DNA of 64,000 nucleotides, taken from assembly GCA_963772065.1 (NCBI GenBank), contig CAVYVZ010000004.1, positions 62,001 to 126,000 of the forward strand. The letters are read 5' to 3'. Of the stretch, positions 35,248-41,952 are shown in pieces; position 1 is the first letter of the stretch, and each line of letters begins with the position of its first letter. The notes under the pieces are model-generated. The model did not search any database. It worked only from the letters and a program-made list of their open reading frames with translations, and was not told the DNA's origin. Source of the DNA: CAVYVZ01 sp963772065. GTDB taxonomy: Bacteria > Acidobacteriota > Vicinamibacteria > Vicinamibacterales > UBA2999. The position numbers and the translations under genes were made by a program.

Positions 35248-35508
35248 TCAGCCGATACGGCCAGGCTCCGAACCGGAAGCGGGAGCCACGTCGCCAGTAT
35301 TCATGTCAGGTGCCGGCGTGATCAAGCGGCCGCGACCGCCGCGGCTGATCTGCCCGCCCTTCCGTCCGGCGTTGCGCGCCTCCTCAGGCGTCCATTCGTG
35401 CGCGGTTCCTTTTTCGTGAGCCGCGCGGCCGCCCTTGCTGGCAATCTCGCGCTGCTTCTCGGGAGACATCGACGCAAACCCTCGACGTTCTTTACGCACT
35501 CCGTCCAC
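35248..35508 (-). CDS. KGG-repeat stress protein
   Basis: 86 residues. Two KGG motifs (SPEKQREIASKGGRAAHEKG, then PEEARNAGRKGGQISRGGRG) define the stress-induced KGG-repeat family (YciG/ConJ-like), small basic proteins linked to stationary-phase or desiccation stress. No signal peptide. The function is not established for the family. It precedes the OmpA gene by 40 bp on the same strand. Confidence 0.88.
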   Translation of the reverse strand: MDGVRKERRGFASMSPEKQREIASKGGRAAHEKGTAHEWTPEEARNAGRKGGQISRGGRGRLITPAPDMNTGDVAPASGSEPGRIG

Positions 35509-35546
35509 GGCTTCCTCCTCGCTCTCGGTCGGCAGTGTGAACTGCC

Positions 35547-35714
35547 CTACACCACGTATGGACCGCCGGGGCCAGGGTCCGGGGGTGGATCCTGCACCGG
35601 CACGGGTGGCGGTTCGGTGGGCGGCGTATCTGGCGTCTCATCCCGTCCTCGGTCCGGCTTCGGGTCGGAATCGCGGTCGGGTCCGCCAGGATGGGGAGTA
35701 GTGGGTTCGCTCAC
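35547..35714 (-). CDS. Short proline-rich acidic hypothetical protein
   Basis: 55 residues from GTG 35714 (MSEPTTPHPGGPDRDSDPKP), ending PPTEPPPVPVQDPPPDPGPG then GPYVV. The PTEPPPVPVQDPP wording is one I recall as a common short hypothetical in Acidobacteria and other soil bacteria; the function is unknown. The open frame extends to 35951, but the upstream part is basic and unlike the rest, so the short start is chosen. No membrane segment. Low complexity makes the call uncertain. Confidence 0.5.
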   Translation of the reverse strand: MSEPTTPHPGGPDRDSDPKPDRGRDETPDTPPTEPPPVPVQDPPPDPGPGGPYVV

Positions 35715-35946
35715 CGTCGCTCTTATGCCGGCGGGGCTCGTGAGGGCCCGCCGGCGCGCGCGGTTGGGCTTCAAGCGGCGTGCCGAAAGACGCCGAAAAG
35801 TGCACACCTCTAAGTTCTTCCGTCCGCAACGCTTAGCAGCGTCGCACAAAGTACGTCGCCGATTGCCCTGAAGTAAAACCCTACAGTCGAGCTTCGTGGC
35901 CGTGAGCTTTTCATACGCTCGGTTCCCAACCTGTGAACTCCCACTG

Positions 35947-35984
35947 CCCAACTCCCAACTCCCAAATGGAGTTGGGGAGTTGGG
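35947..35984. repeat. Heptamer hairpin CCCAACT upstream of the YggX gene (element F)
   Basis: The left arm CCCAACTCCCAACTCC (35947-35962) pairs with GGAGTTGGGGAGTTGGG (35968-35984) across a 5-base loop, with one bulged G. Each arm is two 7-bp units. It lies 13 bp before the start of the yggX-like gene. Confidence 0.85.
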
Positions 35985-35997
35985 CTACGATGAAGCC

Positions 35998-36327
35998 ATG
36001 GCAGATCAGTGTGGCCACGGCCCGCAGCCGCAGGTGCCGGTCGGGAACAAGAGCGGCCGAACGGTGCAGTGCGTGAAGTTCCAGAAAGAGATGCCGGGGA
36101 TGGACACGCCACCGTGGCCAGGCGAGCTCGGCCAGCGGATCTTCGACAACGTCTCGGTGCAGGCGTGGAAGCTCTGGGAAGACCGGATGAAGATGATTCT
36201 TAACGAGTACCGCCTGATGCCGTGGCAGAAGGAAGCGCAGGAGCTCATCGCGCGGCACATGGAAGACTTCTTCTTCGGCGAGGGCGCCGCCCTCCCGCCT
36301 GGCTACGTCCCTCAGCAGACCAAATAG
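35998..36327 (+). CDS. YggX-like Fe(II) trafficking / oxidative damage protection protein
   Basis: 109 residues from ATG 35998. The core (about 22-105) reads RTVQCVKFQKEMPGMDTPPW, PGELGQRIFDNVSVQAWKLW, MILNEYRLMPWQKEAQELIA and EDFFFG, matching YggX: the near-N-terminal Cys, PGELG, AW..W and LIN-Y elements. YggX is cytoplasmic and protects iron-sulfur clusters from oxidation. Here a 20-residue N-terminal extension (MADQCGHGPQPQVPVGNKSG) with an extra Cys is atypical. The stop is 1 bp from the convergent ATP-grasp gene. Confidence 0.85.
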   Translation: MADQCGHGPQPQVPVGNKSGRTVQCVKFQKEMPGMDTPPWPGELGQRIFDNVSVQAWKLWEDRMKMILNEYRLMPWQKEAQELIARHMEDFFFGEGAALPPGYVPQQTK

Positions 36328-36328
36328 C

Positions 36329-37585
36329 TCACGGATACAGAATCGGGATGCGTCGCTCAATCGTGAAGCGAAGCCGTGCGTGAGCCCGGCGAAGCGCATT
36401 CACGACATCAGCGGCGCCTTCTGCACGGGCGAAGATGAACCCGAGATAGCTCCTCCCCTCCGGCAGCGGGACGAGCACCTGGTCCGCTTTCGCGGTGATG
36501 TGCACCGCATCGATGCCGGCAACGTTGCGCGCGTGCTCCACTCCTGCGACCGATCGATAGATTCCGCGCGACGGGATTGGAATCATCATCACGCCTGACG
36601 CGGCCGTTTCCCGTTCGAAGTGCGCGACGTCCTCCCCCATCGCGTGCCGCAGCAGCAACTCCTCCAGCGACATGTCGTCGTTGAACCGCAGGGCGCGCGA
36701 GCACAGACCACCGATCGGGCGCGCTGCCACCTCCAGCACGAACACGCCCTCGTCGTTCACACGGACTTCGGCGTGCACGGGGCCGTGGGAGAGGCCGAGC
36801 GCCCGGGCCGCATGCGCGATGGCACCGCTCACGCGCTCCTGATCTGCGAAGGGCAGCTCCGACGGTGTGACGTAGATTGTCTCCTCGAAGAACGGGCCGT
36901 CGAGCGGATCGGGCTTGTCGAAGAGTGCCAGCGTCCGCAGCGCGCCTCGATCGAGGATCCCCTCGAGGGCGTACTCGCGACCGGGAATGAACGATTCGAT
37001 CATCAGGGCGTCGTGCGCGGCGTCTCGTTCGAGCCGGACGTCGGGCTGACGGAGCAGCGTGACGACGCGATTGAAGGCGGCAATGAGCTCGTCGGGTGTA
37101 TTGGCGCGAATGACGCCGCGGCTGCCCGACATCGCGAGCGGCTTCACGACGCAGGGATAGGGCACGACATTGGCGAGAGTGCGCGGGTCACTCTCCGCCG
37201 GCACCGGCTGGAACCACGGCACAGGCAGACCCGCGGTTCTGAGCGCGATGCGCGAGGCCAGCTTGTTGCGACTCGCGCAGGCGGCGTCAGGCGTGTTGCC
37301 TCGCAGGCCGAGCGCCTGTGCCACGCACGCGGCGATCACGGTCGGACGGTCTCCCACCGCGAGCACGCCGTCCACGGAGGTCCCGTTCACGGCTTCGAGG
37401 ATCGCCGCCGTCGACCGCTCCTCATCGTGAAAACGGATCGGCACCGCCTGGTCCCACCAGGGATCCTCGAGCTGATCGCACCGGTCGGTGGCAAACACGA
37501 GGCGCGCGCCGAGCTTCTCGGCTGCGTCGCCGAACGAGCGGGTCTGATAGCCGGTCGTGGTGGCCAACAGGAGAACGCGCTTCAT
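36329..37585 (-). CDS. ATP-grasp domain protein
   Basis: 418 residues from ATG 37585, which overlaps the preceding gene's stop as ATGA. ATP-grasp enzymes activate a carboxylate as acyl phosphate and join it to an amine or thiol. N-terminal preATP-grasp part (MKRVLLLATTTGYQTRSF); ATP-binding part about 105-320 with YPCVVKPLAMSGSRGVIRAN (nucleotide-binding Lys and glycine loop), ESFIPGREYALEGIL and HAEVRVNDEGVFVLEVAARP (metal-binding Glu). C-terminal domain PIPSRGIYRSVAGVEHARNV. Translationally coupled to the radical SAM selenoprotein gene, so the two probably act in one pathway; substrates are unknown. The carboxylate-amine ligase type found with peptide or amino-acid-derived products is the closest I can say. 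Confidence 0.92.
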   Translation of the reverse strand: MKRVLLLATTTGYQTRSFGDAAEKLGARLVFATDRCDQLEDPWWDQAVPIRFHDEERSTAAILEAVNGTSVDGVLAVGDRPTVIAACVAQALGLRGNTPDAACASRNKLASRIALRTAGLPVPWFQPVPAESDPRTLANVVPYPCVVKPLAMSGSRGVIRANTPDELIAAFNRVVTLLRQPDVRLERDAAHDALMIESFIPGREYALEGILDRGALRTLALFDKPDPLDGPFFEETIYVTPSELPFADQERVSGAIAHAARALGLSHGPVHAEVRVNDEGVFVLEVAARPIGGLCSRALRFNDDMSLEELLLRHAMGEDVAHFERETAASGVMMIPIPSRGIYRSVAGVEHARNVAGIDAVHITAKADQVLVPLPEGRSYLGFIFARAEGAADVVNALRRAHARLRFTIERRIPILYP

Positions 37586-38949
37586 ACCAGAGCAACCTGC
37601 TCCGCAGTGGGTTCCGCTCAACAGTACCAAGGCTCGTTCAGGTACGCCACGGTGGCGCGACTGCGCGCGGGGCGCGACGACGGCCGCACGCCCCAGCCCG
37701 CGGCGGCGCGCGCGAGCGCCATCGCGGCATCGAACGTGGCGCCCCGCGGCCGGGCGATCTTCACGCCGGCGAGCCGCATCACGTCCTCCTGAAGGCGATC
37801 CACGCGCTCGTCGTCATGGCGCCAGGGCCAGGTCAGCGCGGCATGATCGAACGGCTCGACGCGCGCAGAGATGTCGGGAAGATCCAGCAGGGGTGAGCCA
37901 GCCGTCACGAGCAGTCGAATGGTGAGCTGAATGGGCGCCACGTGCTCGACGAGATCCAGCGACTCCAGCGTGTCGAGCAGATCGACATATCCATCGAGCG
38001 TGGTCCACGGCGTGAACGGCACGAAGGTCGGCGACAGCGTGAGGCCCGCCGCACGGCACGCCCCGACGACCCGGACGAAATCGCTTCGCGTGTGTCCCTT
38101 GGCCAGCTTCGCCAGCACCTCGTCGTCCACCGACTCGACGGCCGTCGTGACGAACAGACATCCCGTGTCGCGGAGGACGGGAAGCAGATCCGCATGCTTC
38201 AGGAGGTGCTCCACTTTGATCGTCGCGTCGTAGGTGATCCCCGGGTGTTCCGCCGCAAGCCGCTCCACGATGCGCCGAGCATGCGCCGGCCCGTTGAAGA
38301 AGTCGGGGTCTCCGAACGAGATGTGCTGTGCGCCGGCGGCGACCTGCGCGGCCACGTCGCGCATCACGACGTCGACCGGGACTACGCGAAACTGCCCGCG
38401 GTAGATGGGCACGATCGGGCAGTGCCGGCACAGGTGCTTGCACCCGCGCGTCGCCTCCGTCGAGCCGACCACACGCCGGGTGCCGTCCGGCATCTGCAAC
38501 GACGCGTACGACGCAAGCGGCGGAAGACCGGCACAATCCGGCTGCCGGAACTCGAGGCGCGGGAGCACATCGCCTCCTGGTTCCGGGCGTTCGGCCCTGG
38601 CGAGCGCCACGAGGTCCGCTTCCGCTTCCGGACCAAGCACGTGATGCACGCCGCGCTCGCGAAGCCAGCCTTCGTTCAACTGCGCGTACAACCCGTAGGC
38701 GGCGATACGCGCGCCGGGATTGATCGTCGGCACGCGGGCGATGAGCGGCAGCGCGAGGCGCGTCGCCGTGTGCATCGGGAGGTAGAACGCCACCAAGTCG
38801 GCGTGCGCGACCTCGTCCTCGGTCAACCGTGTCCTCGTGACGTCGATGCAGCCGACGTCGACCCCCTCGCGCCGCAGCCATGCGGCCGGCGACGCCAGCC
38901 CGAACGGCTGGCGCCCGAGGTCGTACGTCGAGACGAGCAGGACCCGCAC
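37582..38949 (-). CDS. B12-binding radical SAM protein with selenocysteine tail (CUAEP type)
   Basis: About 455 residues from GTG 38949 (MRVLLVSTYDLGRQPFGLAS). N-terminal half about 1-130 resembles a cobalamin-binding Rossmann domain (MHTATRLALPLIARVPTINP). The radical SAM motif is CKHLCRHCP (CxxxCxxC) with GDPDFFNG and the TIM barrel (about 150-380). The frame reaches TGA at 37618-37620 after Cys443 (NEPWYC) and then reads AEP, TAEQVALV, ending at TGA 37582-37584, which overlaps the ATP-grasp ATG as ATGA. I recall an NCBI family called CUAEP/CCAEP-tail radical SAM (seleno)protein; this tail fits. Substrate unknown. If the first TGA were a stop, the protein would end at Cys443. Confidence 0.85.
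37588..37604 (-). promoter_or_regulatory. Putative bacterial SECIS hairpin
   Basis: Fourteen bases after the TGA, CGGAGC (37599-37604) pairs with GCTCTG (37588-37593) around the loop AGGTT (37594-37598). This gives 6 bp with one G-U pair. The loop G lies about 21 bases from the TGA, inside the range known for bacterial SECIS elements that recruit SelB. Confidence 0.6.
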
Positions 38950-38984
38950 TCTGCCAGTGTCCTCGCGTGCTACTATCACCCGCC

Positions 38985-40265
38985 ATGACCACCGTCGCGG
39001 CTGCGCGGGACACGCATCCGCGTGGGCTGTACGTGCTGTTCTTCACCGAGGCATGGGAGCGCTACAGCTTCTATTCGATGATGTCGGTGCTCGTCCTGTA
39101 CATGGACGAAGCGCTCCGCTTCTCACAAAGCGCGATCGGGCAGATCTACGGCGGCTACATCGCCGGCGTGTACTTCATGCCTCTTTTTGGCGGCTGGATC
39201 GCCGACCGGGCGCTCGGCTACAACAAGTCCATCATCATCGGCGGCATCCTGATCGCAGCGGGCCACTTCGCCCTCGCGCTCGAGCGTCTGCCGACCTTCT
39301 ACGCGGCCCTGGTGCTCCTCGCTGTCGGCACCGGACTTCTCAAGCCGAACATCTCGGCGATGGTCGGCAATCTCTATCGCGACCGGCCGCACCTGAAGGA
39401 CGCGGCGTACAACATCTTTTACATGGGGATCAACATCGGTGGCTTTCTCGGACCGTTGTCGGTCGCCTGGTTCCGCGCCAACTACGGCTGGTCGGCGGCC
39501 CTCGGTTCCGCCGGCGTCGCGATGCTGATCGCGCTCGTCATTTTCATCGCTCGCAACCGCGACGTGAGGCCTGCCGACCATATCCCCGGGACATCGTCAC
39601 AGGTCGTCCCCGAGCCCGAACCCGATCCCACCGAGGCGCGGGCGCGCATCAGGGCGCTGATGATCATGTTCGCGATCGTGACGGTCTTCTGGATGGCCTT
39701 CTATCAGAACGGCCTCGCCTTCACGCTGTGGGCGCGCGACAACACCGACACGACGTGGGCCCCCGAGGTCTTCTACGCCTCCAATGGGCTGTTCATCATC
39801 CTGCTGACCCCTCCGCTGGTATGGCTGTGGCGCGTGCTGCGGGAGACAGGACGCGAGCCGTCGACGCCCGACAAGCTCGTCATCGGCATGGTCGTCACGA
39901 TCCTGTGCTTCGGGCTGATGACGCTGGCCGCGTTTTCCGGGGGCGACACGGGCCGCGTCTCGCCGGCGTGGTTGCTGGCCGCCTACTTCCTGCTGTCGGT
40001 TGCCGAGATCTGCCTCAGCCCGATGGGACTCTCGCTGGTGTCGAAAGTGGCGCCGCCCCGCGTGCGTGGGCTGATGATGGGCGTGTGGTTTCTGACGTTG
40101 TCGGGCGGCGGCTACCTCGCGGGCCTGCTGGGCGGATACTGGCACGCGATGCCGCACAGTCGATTCTTCCTGATCGTGACGGTCGCTTGTATCATCGCCG
40201 CAGGTGGCCTGTCGCTGGCACTCCGCACGCTGCGCCCGACCTTCGATCGGGCGCTTCGAACCTGA
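38985..40265 (+). CDS. POT-family proton-coupled oligopeptide transporter
   Basis: 426 residues from ATG 38985; the open frame extends upstream to 38880 but would overlap the radical SAM gene. MFS fold with 12-14 helices. The POT signature FFTEAWERYSFYSMMSVLVL replaces E-R-F-x-Y-Y-G; later NIGGFLGPLS and DDR-like motifs in GLLKPNISAMVGNLYRDRPH (the second PTR2 signature, FYxxINxG, is present as FYMGINIGGF). Transports di- and tripeptides with protons across the inner membrane. It lies divergent from the radical SAM gene with a 35-bp gap between the likely starts. Confidence 0.92.
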   Translation: MTTVAAARDTHPRGLYVLFFTEAWERYSFYSMMSVLVLYMDEALRFSQSAIGQIYGGYIAGVYFMPLFGGWIADRALGYNKSIIIGGILIAAGHFALALERLPTFYAALVLLAVGTGLLKPNISAMVGNLYRDRPHLKDAAYNIFYMGINIGGFLGPLSVAWFRANYGWSAALGSAGVAMLIALVIFIARNRDVRPADHIPGTSSQVVPEPEPDPTEARARIRALMIMFAIVTVFWMAFYQNGLAFTLWARDNTDTTWAPEVFYASNGLFIILLTPPLVWLWRVLRETGREPSTPDKLVIGMVVTILCFGLMTLAAFSGGDTGRVSPAWLLAAYFLLSVAEICLSPMGLSLVSKVAPPRVRGLMMGVWFLTLSGGGYLAGLLGGYWHAMPHSRFFLIVTVACIIAAGGLSLALRTLRPTFDRALRT

Positions 40266-40286
40266 CAGGCGATTAGGGGAACGCCC

Positions 40287-41153
40287 ATGACTCGAGTGAC
40301 CGCGGTTTTCATCATGATGTGCGCGGCGATGCCGGATGCGCAAACAGGCCAGGCGCCGGACCGCGCGGCCGAGACGGCGAAGATGTTCGCGATGGAGAGG
40401 CCGATCGACGCCGTCGACACCGTGTGGATCGAAGAGATGACCTGGCTCGAGGTTCGCGATGCCTTGAAGGCCGGGAAGACAACGGTGATTGTGCCGACCG
40501 GCGGCGTCGAACAGAACGGACCGTACGTCGCGACCGGCAAGCACAACTACGTCAACCGCGCCACGTGCGAGGCGATCGCCCGCAAGCTTGGCAACGCGCT
40601 CTGTGCGCCGAACGTGCCGTTCGTGCCGGAAGGCGACATCGAGCCGCAATCGGGCCACATGAACTATCCGGGAACAATCTCGCTCAGCGAGGCCACGTTC
40701 CAGGCTCTGCTGACGGATATCGCGACGAGCTTGAAAACGCACGGCTTCGAGCACATCATCCTGATCGGCGACAGCGGCGGCAATCAGACGGGCATGAAAA
40801 CGGTTGCCGCGAACCTGTCGTCGAAGTGGAGCGGCTCGAAAACCACGATCCACTTCATCCCCGAGTACTACCAGTATCCGGAGATGCTCAAGTACGCGGC
40901 CGCGACGTTCGGTTGGAAAGAGGTTCCCGAGGGGCACCACGACGACCCGGGGATTTCCTCGATCATCATGACGGTGGATCCGACCGCGGTGCGAATCAAG
41001 CAGCGCATCGCGAAGAACAAGGCGTCGATCAACGGCATCTCGCTCGTGCCCGTCGAGCAGGCCGTCGAGCGGGGCAAGAAGCTCGTCGACTATCGCGCGC
41101 AGGCGACGGTCGACGCGATCAAGAAGGCGCTCGCGCACAGCACACACGACTAG
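40287..41153 (+). CDS. Creatininase-family hydrolase (exported)
   Basis: 288 residues starting with a possible signal peptide (MTRVTAVFIMMCAAMPDAQT). Creatininase-fold region about 50-280: IVPTGGVEQNGPYVATGKHN (the metal-binding E-H pair position), CAPNVPFVPEGDIEPQSGHM and FEHIILIGDSGGNQTGMKTV. Family enzymes are binuclear metal hydrolases or amidohydrolases such as creatininase and the riboflavin/coenzyme F420 formamide hydrolase; the signature HxxxxP and D/E residues are broadly present. Substrate not predictable. The last base of its stop is the first base of the next start, so it is coupled to the ligase-phosphoesterase gene. Confidence 0.85.
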   Translation: MTRVTAVFIMMCAAMPDAQTGQAPDRAAETAKMFAMERPIDAVDTVWIEEMTWLEVRDALKAGKTTVIVPTGGVEQNGPYVATGKHNYVNRATCEAIARKLGNALCAPNVPFVPEGDIEPQSGHMNYPGTISLSEATFQALLTDIATSLKTHGFEHIILIGDSGGNQTGMKTVAANLSSKWSGSKTTIHFIPEYYQYPEMLKYAAATFGWKEVPEGHHDDPGISSIIMTVDPTAVRIKQRIAKNKASINGISLVPVEQAVERGKKLVDYRAQATVDAIKKALAHSTHD

Positions 41154-41944
41154 TGCCGCTCGAAAAGTACAAAGCCAAGCGCAACTTCAGCGAGTCACCA
41201 GAGCCGGCAGGCGACAAGCCGCACAAGTCGCCCGCCGGCAGGACGCCGCGGTTCTTCTGCGTTCAGAAGCACCTCGCCAGCCATCTCCATTACGACCTCC
41301 GCCTCGAGCACAACGGCGTCCTGCTGTCGTGGGCGGTGCCGAAAGGGCCGGCGCTCGATCCCAAGACCAAGCGGCTGGCGATGCATGTCGAGGATCATCC
41401 GTTCGACTACGGCGAATTCGAAGGCGTCATTCCGTACGGTTACGGCGCCGGCATCGTAATGCTCTGGGACCTTGGCACGTGGACGCCCGAAGTCGACGAC
41501 GTGGATGCCGCGCTGCGCAAGGGAGACCTGAAGTTCACGCTGAATGGCTACAAGCTGAAAGGCTCGTGGGTGCTCGTACGCACGCGCGGAGGGCCCGGCG
41601 GCGACACCGGCCGGAGCTGGCTGCTCATCAAGCACCGTGACGACTGGGCCGGGGACGTCGACATCACCGAGTTCGCGCCGCTCAGCGTCAAGAGCGAAGG
41701 GGACTTCGCGGATATCCTCGCCGCAGACAACCCCTCGATCTGGATCTCGCATCGGCCGGCCGAAGGCGGCGAGACCGGCGCGATGTTCAAGCGCATCGTC
41801 GAGCGCGCGCTGGAGATGCGGGGCGGCGCGAAGCCCGCCGCGCCAACCGCCGCGGATAAACCCGCCAAGCCAGCGCCACGCGCCAGAACCGCGAAAGCCA
41901 CGAAATCCGCGAAACGGAAGCCGACGGCGAAACGCAGCCGTTAG
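41153..41944 (+). CDS. Stand-alone LigD-type 3'-phosphoesterase domain protein
   Basis: 263 residues from GTG 41153. The PE domain (about 30-190) contains FCVQKHLASHLHYDLRLEHN, LSWAVPKGPALDPKTKRLAM, VEDHPFDYGEFEGVIPYGYG and SWVLVRTRGGPGGDTGRSWL with the metal-binding His and Asp of LigD PE. These trim 3'-ends (phosphate and ribonucleotide) before ligation in NHEJ. There is no ligase or polymerase domain. The last about 60 residues are a Lys/Ala/Pro-rich basic tail (AKPAAPTAADKPAKPAPRAR), likely a DNA-binding extension. It follows the creatininase gene in the same transcript. No Ku or LigD is visible in the window. Confidence 0.9.
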   Translation: MPLEKYKAKRNFSESPEPAGDKPHKSPAGRTPRFFCVQKHLASHLHYDLRLEHNGVLLSWAVPKGPALDPKTKRLAMHVEDHPFDYGEFEGVIPYGYGAGIVMLWDLGTWTPEVDDVDAALRKGDLKFTLNGYKLKGSWVLVRTRGGPGGDTGRSWLLIKHRDDWAGDVDITEFAPLSVKSEGDFADILAADNPSIWISHRPAEGGETGAMFKRIVERALEMRGGAKPAAPTAADKPAKPAPRARTAKATKSAKRKPTAKRSR

Positions 41945-41952
41945 GAGGGCTC

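Noticed and set aside
40319..41152. Upstream extension of the LigD phosphoesterase frame
   Set aside because: It is the creatininase gene read in another frame; the GTG at 41153 is the plausible start.
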